DNA of 64,000 nt from Scolanthus callimorphus. Taxonomy: Eukaryota; Cnidaria; Anthozoa; Actiniaria; Edwardsiidae. Shown here one piece after another: positions 33,754 through 45,082 of the stretch. Within the stretch, counting starts at the first letter, position 1. Each line of letters starts with the position of its first letter. Below the pieces are notes generated by a model, which was not told the DNA's origin, searched no databases, and worked only from the letters and a program-made list of their open reading frames with translations. The translations under genes were made by a program, and so were the position numbers. Location of the stretch: positions 24,223,355 to 24,287,354 of the forward strand of contig CM066921.1 of the NCBI GenBank assembly GCA_033964015.1, in the 5' to 3' direction.

Positions 33754-34659
33754 GCAATAGGCAGAGGGATATGTTTTAACAATTATTTGAAATTTGGATA
33801 GATAAGGTTACGAAGCTCCGCCAAGGCGGATCCCATACTTTGAAAAATTAATTGATAGAGTATAATCGATCTATTTGAATTTTTAATGCATTGGAATGGA
33901 TAGGTCTATAAATAAGGAAATAATTAACAAATAGATCTCGTTTTGCGTACGTGTGTACTGTAAAAGATACACAGATGACGTCACAGAATGTCATGAACAC
34001 TCGCTTTTGTGTCGGTCTTTTTAAAACCAGGGACGTCAATTTCATTTCATTTTTTTTTTCATTTTATTCAATAATAAAATAAATTTATATTGAAAGTCAA
34101 CTCCCCCAGTTTTGTCGGAGTCTCAATATTTTCCCCTTCATCTCCCACGAAAATGGAATATATATATAGTTGAATTTTAAAACCAGGAATGAAGGAATCA
34201 GCGGTTTTACCCATGGGAGTCATTTTTCCCATGACACTTTTGGAGGTTCTCTTTTAAGAGTATGTGGAACAAATCACTCATTTCTATTTGAATTTTATTT
34301 AAATTTATGTTTTTCTCTTCTAGCCCCCTGTATCGTCTGAATGTTTTGTATTATATCTTGCTCATGTGCCTGTTATATCAGTGTGTTGTATAATGTTAGT
34401 GGTAAAGATTATTTATGTAAGAGTTAAATACCAAGCGCTGAGGCAGTATGGCATATAAATACCGAGGCTTTTAAATCAATCATGTAATAATTATATTATT
34501 TTTTTCCTCACTATAGCCTTTACTAAATCTTGATATGACTGACTTCTAGCTACTTAACTCGACTAGCTTATGCTATTTTTAAGTGATCTGTTCTCTGCGC
34601 CATTCTATATACATGTACAACTTAACATGGAACTAATTATTTCAGACGACAAATAAATA
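33754..34659. other. intron or intergenic stretch
   Basis: AT-rich, with no convincing exon on either strand. Confidence 0.4.
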
Positions 34660-34974
34660 TATGTTATTACCGGCTGGGAGGTCCGTATAGGGAAACTGTG
34701 ACCGAGGGGCTGGAAAATGTTGACCGAGGCCGGAGGCTGAGGTCAACATTTTCCAGGCCGAGGTCCCAGTGTTTCCCTATACGGACCGACCTAAAGCCGG
34801 TAAATAGCTTATTTATTTTGTCCCAACTCTAAAATTTGATTTTTTCGATGAAAAGAAGCACGCGCAAATGGTTACCATGACTAGGTCAGAGATAGGAAAA
34901 TATTGCCCCCACGCGCGCGCTCTAAGAACCAATCAGAATGCAGAATTCGTTACCGTGCCCTTGAGGAAAAAAAT
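34660..34974. mobile_element. 315-bp MITE, single copy of a family also seen at 39012-40210
   Basis: It starts GTTATTACCGGCTGGGAGG and ends TACCGTGCCCTTGAGGAAAA. Positions 34681-34787 form a long hairpin (GGTCCGTATAGGGAAACTGT...TTCCCTATACGGACC). The inverted copy at 39012-40210 has the same ends but contains a further insertion, so this copy shows the uninterrupted form. It includes the AACCAATCAGAATGCAGAATTC word shared by several palindromic elements in the window. Confidence 0.75.
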
Positions 34975-36867
34975 AAAGTATATTTTTTGTTGTTTGTTGT
35001 TTTATAGTGCAGTGATGACTGGACTTGAAACTCCCGAAACTACAAGATCAAGATGGAACAAACAGAGATCACTGCGCAGGAATTAGAGGATGCAAAGTCT
35101 TATGCATGCAACCATGAACCACCAATAGTATATGAAGAATATACCCAGAAAGGTACAACTTCAAGAAAACGTGCCATGATTAAGGTTCTGTTTCCAGCCC
35201 TCTAGTTGGTGTCATTTCTAACAAATCCTCCACCCACGGGGGGAAGCGCGGGTTCACTTGAACAACCAAGGCTTGAAACAGAGCCTACAGTAGCGGTGAG
35301 CAGGATGTATTAGAATCTAGTGGAAGAAATCATTCAACACACGAATTACCTCTAAAATAGCGAGAAACAAAATTGGATTGGTTCTATTGCTGACTTTAAA
35401 ATATTATTTGCATTAAAAGACGTCACAATAGCAGATCTGCCAAACCCCTCAAATTCAAACCTGGAGACTGGCCATAAAAATCAGGAGATTTGCGTCAAAA
35501 CCTGGAGATCAGCCAAACGGCTGTACAAAGCAATAAAACAATTTCTGATTATTCAAAAGAAAAGTTAAAATCATGGCTCGAATCATTTTTTTCTTCAATG
35601 AAAGAACATTTTTCAAAAAAACGTGAGATTTTCAAAGCAAATTGTAATATCATGCTTCAAATAGTGAGAGTTTACAAGTCTGCAATAGAACTCGGGAATC
35701 AGGTTAGTGAAGCAGCCTCTTACATAATTCCTAGCGTAGTCAAAATTGATCGTTAAAAATTTATAGTAATAAAATTCAATAAAAATCATTGATTGTTCTG
35801 TGAAATCGTTAAAAATCTTTAGCCAAAATACTAAGTGTGCGGAAATCGTTAATATCGATTTGTATACGGATTCATTGATTTCTAATGGAAACTAAGAAAA
35901 ACTTTAGCTAACATTAATAGGGCATTGAAACGAAAACAGCTTTAAACAGCGGTGCAATAAGAATGTCTTATGAAACACCGGCTCAAAACACTATGGACCA
36001 GACCAAAACACTATGGACCTATCTTGTTTTACTACTAGAGGGGAACATTTTACTAGGACTCAGCCAATCACAGGCCGTTATAGGGAGTTGCCCTCTTCAA
36101 GTAGTAAAATGTTACGCCTCTTTTACCAGTTCCTCAGACATCTGTTTACGAAATTGGCAAAACAACAGCAACTTTATGATTAAGCCTGTAAAAAAGATAC
36201 AATTTAACTTTTTGCTGTGGGTCCTGTGGGTCCTGTGGACGTCTATATAAAGCAATAGTTTAAATACTTGTCCTTGTCCTACAGGACTAGTTTTTTTTAC
36301 TTTGACCTTTGCTCAGCCGTGCGTGTATAAAAACCTTGCTCAATAAATCGTGATATGCAAATGCACGAACATAACAATTCTCAGCGAACATTTATTAACA
36401 TTTAAAGAATACAAGAGGACTTTATAGGCCGTTCCTATGCGTGAATTTGCCATAATTAGTTGTGAAAAAATTATTCTCCTCTTTATTTCGTGGTTCAATA
36501 TTATGGTCACATATCCTAACCCTGACTATCGCGCTGACAATTCTCGAGAGAATTTCTGGAATTTTTGTGATGTCAAGATAGTCTCCACATTTTTGAAGTC
36601 GCATGGTTGACATCTCTGTAAAGCTATGATAATAACTTTGCCAAGCATTGTGGCGTATTGTCCAGGCTCTAATGAGCATTTTGGCTGGCTCTCTCACCAT
36701 AATTGTCATTCTTTGTACTCAATGCTCTCAAAAGTTATAATAATAGTAATTTACTTGGGCGTATCATGTTTTTGGCCCTTCTCAGTGCTCATTTTAACCC
36801 TCACTGCACTCTGACTAAAACCATATTTACACCCACAGACATCAACTATATTGTTATAATATTGTAC
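34975..36867. other. long stretch without a supported gene
   Basis: Two short open frames (35490-35756 plus; 36709-36422 minus) lack splice support or recognisable motifs. A 51-codon plus-strand frame at 35053-35205 is also unsupported. The sequence is AT-rich and probably an intron of the minus-strand gene. Confidence 0.4.
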
Positions 36868-37072
36868 CTGTTGTCCTGCCCCTTTCTTGATATTTTACAG
36901 AAAATATTGTTTTGTCACCAAGACATGTCGTAAGCTGCACCGCTAGAGTGTTACTAGGAGTTCGCTGTGGTTGCAGACTTCTGTGACATCTTGGACAAGT
37001 AGGCGGTTTTTTTCTTGATACATATCCAAAGTCGCAATTTGGACAGCTGCGTCTTCCTCTGTTAGTACAAGC
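36868..37072 (-). CDS. second split gene, zinc-ribbon-like exon
   Basis: Acceptor TTGTCTCTATTACAAG and donor ACAG|GTACAA bound 205 bp. It reads ACTNRGRRSCPNCDFGYVSR and then PPTCPRCHRSL: two knuckles, C-P-x-C and C-P-R-C, about 16 residues apart, i.e. a zinc-ribbon or treble-clef type finger in a basic context. It begins in phase 0, which agrees with the phase-0 ends of the repeated 60-bp exons immediately upstream, so it is probably the next exon of the same gene. Confidence 0.6.
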
Positions 37073-39011
37073 CTTGTAATAGAGACAAATTATTAGAAAG
37101 GATATTATTTTGCAAAATAACATCGCCTGTAAGAAAAAAAAGGACAGAAAGTCATCATGCAAATTCCAAGTGACACCATAAGGGTTCCACTACCGGTTGG
37201 TTTAGGAGGGTGTATACATCTGACACCTAAGCATGGAGCTTACTCATTTTTTGCTCCTTGATTTAACTGTTTAATCATGTTAACCTATACATCAACCCTT
37301 TGCTACTGCAACATTTTCCACGATATCCTTCTTTTATGAGGGCAAAGAGAGGTACCCTCACACATTTTTGTATATTGGTGCCAAGTTTCTGGGTTTTCTT
37401 TATTTTATTGAGAGGAAGGCAGATAAAATATCATGATACAAAATATATTTTTTTCCACTGCCATAGGACATCATAATGTCTATTGTGGGCAATGCATTAA
37501 TGCTATGCTTCAAGTAAGAAGTATGGTAGACAGGTTTCATTCACTTTTCCCATTGTTCTTTTGAGAGCTGTCAAAATAATGGCTGAAAGAATTGCTAAGC
37601 TCCTCTCTAGTGAAATCGTTCTCAGCACAGCTTTGATGTGAATTTTATGTTTTCATTATCTGTTTTTTTGGTCTAGCTCAGTTGTGTATATTGTGTGATG
37701 TGTCATCTGGTGCAGATTTAAATATTCGGTATGAAGGAACAACTCTAAAACCCATTGCACTTACAGGCTCTACTCCGGGTGTAGCTGGGCTCTTATTCGG
37801 CTGTAGTACAGCCTGAAATCAAATTGATTTGTAAGTATCTGCTATAATGGTACATTATGTTAATTACAGACTGATCGGATTCTACAGCAGAGTGAGATGG
37901 TTGGATGAAATACATGGTATTCTGTTGGTGATTAAGCTTTTGATAGATATACAGTAACAGACTACCTAAAATGGCTATATATGTGCTTATAGCCATTTTT
38001 AATATCAACTTCATTCTCAAATAGTTGAAAAGTGGGAAATGTATTTCCTACGACGCAAAGGTGAAGGCAATAAAAATGGTAACTCAAAGATTTTTTTCAA
38101 CTATTTGAGAATGAAGTTGTATATAAATTTGAATGTAACCTGTGTGAGGCAGGCTATGTGGGCTATACGCGTGGCCACCTTCATGAACGCGTGGAGGACA
38201 CAAAAGAAAGGCATCCTCTATTTATAAACATTATGCACATGAGCATGATAAAGATAAAGGAAATGCTTCTGATTAGAGAGCTCCGACCAACTCTCAACGT
38301 GCAGAGTGACTCGATAAGCGCAAAAGTGTTTATCTAGATGAATGTAATTTACCACCTATTGTATTTATACTGCTTTATATTCACTATGAGTTGTATCTAG
38401 AATTGTAATGGCTTGATAATGGCGTAATGGCTACGCCGAAACGTTGCGTATTAAATTTTAACTCAAAGATTACCAGTTGAAATGACAAAAAATATAACTT
38501 ACAAACACATCAGTCATGGTAGAGAAAAAGGGGGAGAAGGATGGTAATCGTTATACCATTGTATATAAATTTGAAATTGTATTTTCATAGGTTCCCTTCA
38601 AGATTTCTTGATGATGGAACTAACTTCTTGCATGGAAAGCTGTCAAAAGGATGATGCTAAAATGCCAATAGGTTTTGACTTTGATAATAACCTGAATCAC
38701 TAAAACAACCTGTCTTAACTATAATTTTTTCACCATATTAATTCTACATTATCCTTGTCTACTTACTTGCTGTACTTGGGGTGTAGCTGGCCTCATATTG
38801 GACAGTATGTTGGGCGGTAGAACAGGCTAAAATAAAATAAAAAACATTGAGCAAGCACGTCACATACATAACTAATGCAACTGATTGTGTGGATGGTATG
38901 GGCCTCACGTTTTTAAATCTAATTTATTCACCATATTATTATTATGAATATGCTATTGACTTACTCGCACCACTTGGGGTGTACAGTAGGTGGCCTCTTA
39001 TTGGGCATTAT

Positions 39012-40210
39012 TTTTTTCCTCGAGGGCATGGTAACGAATTCTGCATTCTGATTGGCTCTTAGAGTGCACCCGCAGGGGCAATATTTTTGTATATGTGACC
39101 TAGGTCACAGTAACCATTTTCGCATTTTTTCATAGAAGAAATGAAATATGTGACCCTCTTTACGAAAACCCGGCTAAATGAATTTAGCGTTTAAAAGCGT
39201 TTCAATGCTTTCAAAATGGTTTAAGATTGCGTTGTAATGCTCTCGAAACGTTCGAAAATGCTCTTCAAATGCTCGCCAACGATACTGAATAATCATTCAA
39301 TGGTTCTCAAATGATTCGCAACGATTCGGTAATGCTACGCAACGATCTAAAAGAATCATTCAACGGTTTTGCAACGTTTGATAATGCTCAGTCGAAATGG
39401 CTCCAACGATCCTTTGAAATTCATCATGCTTTTGGTAAATGTCTTTTAACACCGCTAAAAATGTGACATTCGTTTGACAACGATCTCATCTCTTGTTTCA
39501 CAGACAATGATATCAAGGTCATATGAGACAAACAGGATGGCAGTATTTTAGATAATTACCCATAAGTAAACTTCCACTCATTCCCCTGACTTATTCGAAA
39601 AACAGTTGGGCTCAAGTTTGCAAGCGTTTTTAGCAGTGTAGTACGAGTCGGGGTTGGCCGGATAATTGTGTGAGAATTGATCTTGTCCTTATAGTGACCT
39701 TTGTCTTGAGTTACATGTTTTAATTGCGATGCACGAGAGACAAGTGTCAACACAATTATCTTTTCACTAAGCATTACCATTGCGCCCTTTAGCATGACCT
39801 TAAATCCAACGCTTGTGGAATGAATACCAACGATCTTCACTTTCCATTCAACGTTCTTGAAATGAATGCCAACGCTTGGGGAATGGTTTGTAATGGTGTC
39901 TAATTTTTTTCAAATGCTTTGTGAATGATAGCCAACGATATGCGAACGTTCTAAATGCATTCCGTACGTTCCACAATGCATTGAAATGCATTTTGCTCAC
40001 AACGCTAAAACCATTTAGCCGGGTTTTCGCAAAGAGGGTCACATATTTGAGTTGGAAAAAAATAAAAAAGTTATTTACAGGCTTTAGGTCGGTCCATATA
40101 GGGAAAATACTTTGACCTCGGCCCGGAAAATGTTGACCTCGACCTCCGGCCTCGGTCCCTCGGTCACAGTTTTTCCCTATACGGACCTCCCAGCCGGTAA
40201 ATAACATATA
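39012..40210. mobile_element. composite MITE inserted inside one exon of the array
   Basis: Its outer ends match the 34660-34974 element in inverted orientation (TTTTCCTCGAGGGCATGGTAAC at left, CCCAGCCGGTAAATAAC at right). The hairpin near 40093-40198 corresponds to 34681-34787. It splits the array exon at 38965-40233. It is larger than its relative because it contains the 39149-40043 element. Confidence 0.75.
39149..40043. mobile_element. 895-bp TIR element with probable TA target duplication, nested in the composite MITE
   Basis: The ends TGTGACCCTCTTTACGAAAA and, inverted, TGTGACCCTCTTTGCGAAAA match for about 44 bp. TA flanks both ends (39147-39148 and 40044-40045). The interior is an unusual field of degenerate words, AATGCT, CAACGAT and AACGTT, at 10-15-base spacing on one strand and their complements toward the right. 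There is no transposase. The TA duplication points to Tc1/mariner-type mobilisation. Confidence 0.7.
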
Positions 40211-40346
40211 TGTATGTTAGGTGGTAGAACAGGCTGAAATGGAAAATAATGTTAAGCCTACAGTGTCATATACTTAATTAATACAACCTGATCGTGTGGA
40301 TGGTACTGCCCTCAGGTTTTTAAATTAAGCAATACAAGTACTTTCC

Positions 40347-40479
40347 GCGTGCTCTCTGCTTTCTTACAAACACAAGGGGAATGTTGGGAGAACTGATCCA
40401 AACTTGCGGCTCGTGTCTTTCAAGTTTTATCAGTTCAACCAACATTCCCCGAGTGTTTGTAAGAAACCAGAGAGCACGC
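40347..40479. repeat. foldback element in an array intron
   Basis: Arms GCGTGCTCTCTGCTTTCTTA... (40347-40373) and GTGTTTGTAAGAAACCAGAG... (40453-40479) are inverted copies. The element and flanking DNA interrupt the otherwise regular intron between the exons at 40211-40233 and 40673-40732. Confidence 0.6.
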
Positions 40480-40943
40480 AGAACGTATTTTTATTGCTTT
40501 TAGAAAATAACATACACACGCACAACAGCGTTGCGTGACAATCGTGTTTCTCAGGTCTCTTACAAACATGCTTTTTAACCAATCAGAATGCGCACATTCA
40601 CAATGCAACATAGCTGTTATTTTCTAATCTAATTTATTCACCATATTATTATGAATATCCCATTGTACTTACTCGCACTACTTGGGGTGTAGGTAGCCTC
40701 ATGTTTGGCAATATGTTGGGTGGTAGAACAGGCTGAAATGGAAAATATGTTAAGCCTGCAGTATCACATACTTAATTAATACAAACTAAGTTTTTAAATC
40801 TAATTTATTCACCATATTATTATGAAAATCCTATTGTACTTACTCCCACTACTTGGGATGTAGGTGGCGTCATGTTTGGCAATATGTTGGGTGGTAGAAC
40901 AGGCTGAAATGGAAAAATATGTTAAGCCTGCAGTGTCACATAC

Positions 40944-40946
40944 TTA
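40944..40946. repeat. TTA target-site duplication, left
   Basis: TTA directly before the Harbinger TIR. The matching TTA is 48042-48044. Neighbouring array units show the uninterrupted sequence CATACTTAATTAATAC. Confidence 0.9.
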
Positions 40947-40977
40947 GGCTGCGTACACACTTGGTGCCCGGGCACTA

Positions 40978-42372
40978 GTGCCCGGGCACACGTCGGGCAC
41001 GGGCACGAAATGGTACTGTGTGCAGACTTTAGGTCCAGATATGCGAGTTATGTTCACATTCAATACACCAAACAATTGTCGCTTAGGTGCTCGGAAGATG
41101 CATGCGTTTCGCGTTCGTTATTTCAGCCTCCTTATGTCATTATATGGCATGTTTAATTTCTTTATTTTGTGTTTGTACATGAAACACCTAAGGGACGCCA
41201 TGGACGACAGCGATGCGCAAAGATTAGGTTGCATTTTCAGAGAAACATGTGCTGCAATAACAACAAGAATCAACGTTTTCCTAGCTAATAGGAATCGAGT
41301 TCAAGTCAGGACGCTGTGGAAAATTCAACGTCTAGAACATGTCTTGGATCATGAATTCGTTCATTTCCCTGATAGAAAATGGCTTGAAAGTTATCGCATC
41401 TCGAAAGAGATGTTCACACAGTTGACCCAAGATTTGCAAGGTCTCCAGCGACAGGTAACACGATTGCGCAATCCAGTACCTGTAAGAACAACCATAGCGA
41501 TGTTGCTAAAGCGTTTAGGAAAGGGACTGGACTACAGAGAAATTGGTGATAAATTTGGAGTAGGTGCTTCAACGGCATGTTTGAAAGTCAATGAGGCAAT
41601 GCAGCTCCTAGTTAGCTCGAAGGTGCACATTATCAGCAAACTCCAAAGGAGAATAGACTTTAAAAACATCATAAATGGATTTCAGAGACGATGGAATTTC
41701 CCACAATGTCTAGGAGCCATCGATGGTACCCATATTCCCATAAAAGCCCCACTTATCCACCACGCCGACTATTACAATAGGAAATGCTACCATTCTATTA
41801 TTTTGCAAGGAATTTGTGATAGCCGATGCTGCTTCACTGACATATTCACTGGTTGGCCAGGTCGAGCACATGATGCAAGGGTGTTTGGTCGCTCTCAAAT
41901 AGGAAAGCTAATTACCGAGAATACGTTGATACCCAATGATTCAAACTTATCAAGGGTTATTGATAATCATGTTATCGAACCATTTCTTATCGGCGATCCA
42001 GCTTATCCCATTTCCAAGCATTTAATGAAGAACTACCCCGGCAGTAATCTCACACCAGAGAAAGAACATTTCAACTATAGGCTAAGCCGTGCACGCATAC
42101 AGATAGAGCGAGCATTTGGCCGTCTGAAAGGAAGATGGAGATGTCTATTCCGAGCCCTTGATTGCGACCTTGATAAGGTCGTACTTCACGTTACATCTGC
42201 TTGCATCATGCACAACCTGTGCGAAGAGCGCAAGGAGTGCTACCTCGAGGAATGGAACAGACTGGGTGAAGATGAAATTGGCGATCTACCGCGGCCGGAT
42301 CCGCTGAATGAGGACACAAATCACAGTTCAGATGCAATAAGGAACGTCTTGGCACACTATTTGTATAACTAA
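40978..42372 (+). CDS. PIF/Harbinger (HARBI1-like) DDE transposase/nuclease
   Basis: The frame is 464 codons, uninterrupted. The first Met lies within a few bases of the TIR, so translation more likely starts at Met41 (41098) or Met75. The central part has a helix-turn-helix-like segment (LDYREIGDKFGVGASTACLK, about 184-203). The DDE nuclease of the Tnp_4 type follows: AIDGTHIPI (D249), DIFTGWPGRAHDARVF (D288/D299), GDPAYP (D340) and ERAFGRLKGRW (E377). All acidic residues expected for cleavage and strand transfer at the TIRs are present. The length is normal for the family. It acts in the nucleus together with the Myb-like partner. Confidence 0.92.
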   Translation: MPGHTSGTGTKWYCVQTLGPDMRVMFTFNTPNNCRLGARKMHAFRVRYFSLLMSLYGMFNFFILCLYMKHLRDAMDDSDAQRLGCIFRETCAAITTRINVFLANRNRVQVRTLWKIQRLEHVLDHEFVHFPDRKWLESYRISKEMFTQLTQDLQGLQRQVTRLRNPVPVRTTIAMLLKRLGKGLDYREIGDKFGVGASTACLKVNEAMQLLVSSKVHIISKLQRRIDFKNIINGFQRRWNFPQCLGAIDGTHIPIKAPLIHHADYYNRKCYHSIILQGICDSRCCFTDIFTGWPGRAHDARVFGRSQIGKLITENTLIPNDSNLSRVIDNHVIEPFLIGDPAYPISKHLMKNYPGSNLTPEKEHFNYRLSRARIQIERAFGRLKGRWRCLFRALDCDLDKVVLHVTSACIMHNLCEERKECYLEEWNRLGEDEIGDLPRPDPLNEDTNHSSDAIRNVLAHYLYN

Positions 42373-43498
42373 TCTCAGAACTTTATAAAAAAAAATTGCC
42401 GGTTGCAACAAAGAAACCACGCCCATTCACAGTTCAGCCCATTCAACAGGAACAGACTGGAACGATAGTCATGTGACGCAACCGTAAATACTTAATTCTA
42501 AATATATCAGAATCAAGTATCAAAGTGATTGCGAACGGCTTGTAAACAGTCACATGATAACCATTCTCTATTTAATATTAAGCCTTGTTTATAAACTGTG
42601 TATGGAGCTGTTGCGTTACAGTCACTACCGATTGATCAATTTTAGAACAAAGTATGAATGTAATATCATAAGAGGGGTTGTGAAATCCTTTTGCAACACA
42701 ATTTTCACAGCGATGTTTGTTTAAATGGCCAAAGAGGTCCAGTGACATATATGTTGGCACTTGTCAGATGTCATTCCATTTGGAATACAGTGATCAATGA
42801 ACAGTTGAATTATAACAAATAAAGTATAAAGGTATGGTTTCCCGTGAAATGGTGAATTTAACTGCTATTTAGGGATTGGTATGGGTAGTTGAAGTGGGAG
42901 AGGGAAACATCGAATTTGAGCGACCAGAGCTGGATTTTTGTAGCAGGTGGGGAGCTCCTTGTGCTACTCTTTGCCGGGCAAGACAGTTTAAAATAAAAAG
43001 CTTCGAAAACATTGTGATCGCACAACCATCCGTCTCCAACACTATAATCTATTCCTATATAAAAAAGATTGTTTCGATAGCTATAGAAAATTATTGTTAT
43101 GTCCTCAGTATAATAAGCCTTTATCACGCAATATTGATTAATAATATATAATAGTTATCAGAAATTTGAGTCCAGTGTTCAATTTTACGCATCCGTATTA
43201 GTAAAACTGGAAAGTTCCAAATAATTACTTGAAAACTGGACGAGATATGAATTTTCAAAACTTCGTATTCTGGCTTACTTTTTACAATGAAATGTATGGG
43301 AAAATACGTCAAATCGAGGCTGGACGGGCATCGATGCCCATCCACCCTTGTTCCAATGTTGTAAAAAAAATCCAGAATATGATTTTTTTAAATTCATATC
43401 TCAGCCAGTATTCAAGCAATCCTCACCAAACTTTGCAATTGGACTAATACAGATGTGTAGAATTGGATTCCAATTTATGATAACATGACTTTTTTCAT
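42373..43498. other. non-coding interior of the Harbinger element
   Basis: No supported gene. The small open frames on both strands lack motifs. Confidence 0.5.
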
Positions 43499-43619
43499 GT
43501 TTTCACATGACTGTCGTGAGTAATTCGCAATTTCTTTGTAATTACTCCTATATGTTTTGTTCAGAATTGGTGTAATTACTTTTTACTTGCGATTGGTTTC
43601 ACGACAGTCATGTGAAAAC
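43499..43619. repeat. 121-bp palindromic MITE inside Harbinger
   Basis: Ends GTTTTCACATGACTGTCGTGA and TCACGACAGTCATGTGAAAAC are perfect inverted copies; the interior is AT-rich. Confidence 0.8.
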
Positions 43620-43707
43620 CGCTCTATTGCATGATAAAGGCCTATACCGCAATCCATGATAAATATGTAGCAACTATTCCCCAAAGGGGAGACGAATAAT
43701 GGTGATT

Positions 43708-43986
43708 AGTCAAATCACACTAGTGATCTATTATGAATGCTGCGTTCTGATTGGTTGTGCCACTAATAGGCTATAAGTTATAGCCTACTAGTAGCGAAAA
43801 GTGTCGGATTTGAAAGCTAGAAAATGGCAAATGACCAGAACAAAAACATTTTTTTGGCACTACAAATGACCTACTAGAGTGATTTGACTAAAACAATTAT
43901 TCCTCTCGCCCTCGTGGCCTCCTTCGACCTTCGACCTCATGGGCTATTGACTCAGAGCCCATTCGGGCTCAAGGAATAATTGTTAA
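43708..43986. repeat. palindromic MITE(s) inside Harbinger
   Basis: AGTCAAATCACACTAGTGA (43708 on) is inverted at CTACTAGAGTGATTTGACT (to 43889). This is followed by AACAATTATTCC... and ...GGAATAATTGTT (43894-43986), another inverted pair. The AACAATTATTCC end recurs at 49288, in inverse context, showing a dispersed family. Confidence 0.55.
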
Positions 43987-44529
43987 ATATATCCGAGACG
44001 CAAAGCGTTGAGATATATATATTGCCACTGTTCATCGACCTTGAAGGCAAACGTTGCTTTAATATTCACCATATCAGGATAAAATGTGAAATTATTGTCA
44101 ATATTGCCTAGAAAGCTCAAATCACCGAAGCTCGTGCACGACGCAAAACAGTGAACATCCTTGGATATTATGAGTTTCAGGAGCCAATCAGAGCATGCAG
44201 AATTGAATATCCACTGATTTGGTGAAAACTAATGTTATACAATACATTTTTAAAGCATTTATTTGAAATGGCACTAAATAAACAATTATGTAACAGTGTT
44301 CTTATCGTATTATCTACTAAAGTTTAGTTCATAACAACCAGGCTGACGTGGTTTTCAGTTTTATCCTCAAACTGAATGGATGTAAGAAATGTCAACAACA
44401 AATCATAACATTGCACTACGTGGTCCTCGCTACTTGGAGGAGGTGGTGGTCTTGGAGGAGGAGTGTATCCTGCATTAACGAACAAATGTCAACAACTTTT
44501 AAACAAGATATGTAAAAAAGGAATGTTAA

Positions 44530-45082
44530 CTAAAGCCTAAAAAGGTCATTTTCGTCAGGAGATGCTTCAGTGCTTGAAGAAGATGATGGTCTTGGTGGGG
44601 GACTGTAGTAACCAAAGCCTGTCTCGTTATGTGGAAAGTTGTAGCTTGGATTATGATATTGGTTAGTTGGGTATCCTGGAACACTTGGACCAGCACCTTG
44701 CAACATCATCTGTGTCATTCCCATCATAGTTTGAGACATCATTCCCAACATTTGGCGAAAAATAACCGGTCTTCTTCTCGTTCCCTACTGCGTGCTTCTT
44801 GAGTATCTGAACTGGTCTGCATGAGTTGTTTCATCTGTTCATTAGATTGATCCATGACATCACAAAGTCGTGGTTTCTTCTTAGAGGCAGGGGCCTTTTT
44901 TGTACTTTTCCTTTTTGCTTCTGTTGATGCTGGTAAGACAGCATTTACTTCAGCTGCTGTTGATTCTTCATTGCCATCAGCAGCGCAAACAGCATTGCTG
45001 AAAGGAGTTGCTGCCACTGTAGTCTCTCCTGTGCTTTCTAACAAATGTTCTTGTGGTGGGTCTTCCACAGGATGAGTACCTG
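44530..45082 (-). pseudogene. Harbinger Myb-like protein, second exon (frameshifted)
   Basis: Acceptor TTCTTGTTTTTTGTTCAG opens an exon reading THPVEDPPQEH, then a Lys/Ser-rich, nuclear-localisation-like stretch (KRKSTKKAPASKKKPR) and a helical DVMDQSNEQMKQLMQ segment. At about 44755 the frame hits a stop. The adjacent frame continues with Met/Gln-rich sequence to a stop at 44530, so one base of an A run is missing. It joins in phase (split Gly codon) to the exon ending at 47462. It is the DNA-binding/import partner of the transposase, probably inactive here. Confidence 0.65.

Noticed and set aside
35053..35205. 51-codon plus-strand frame
   Set aside because: No splice partner or motif; a frame this short is expected by chance.
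35490..35756. 88-codon Lys-rich plus-strand frame
   Set aside because: No recognisable domain, splice support or neighbours; AT-rich DNA commonly gives such frames.
36422..36709. 95-codon minus-strand frame as an exon of the second split gene
   Set aside because: It is in the right place and strand, but neither end has a convincing splice site in a compatible phase.
44100..44530. Exon-like CCTCCTCCAAG words as a second exon array
   Set aside because: Only one short Pro-rich patch is present and no repeated splice sites are seen.
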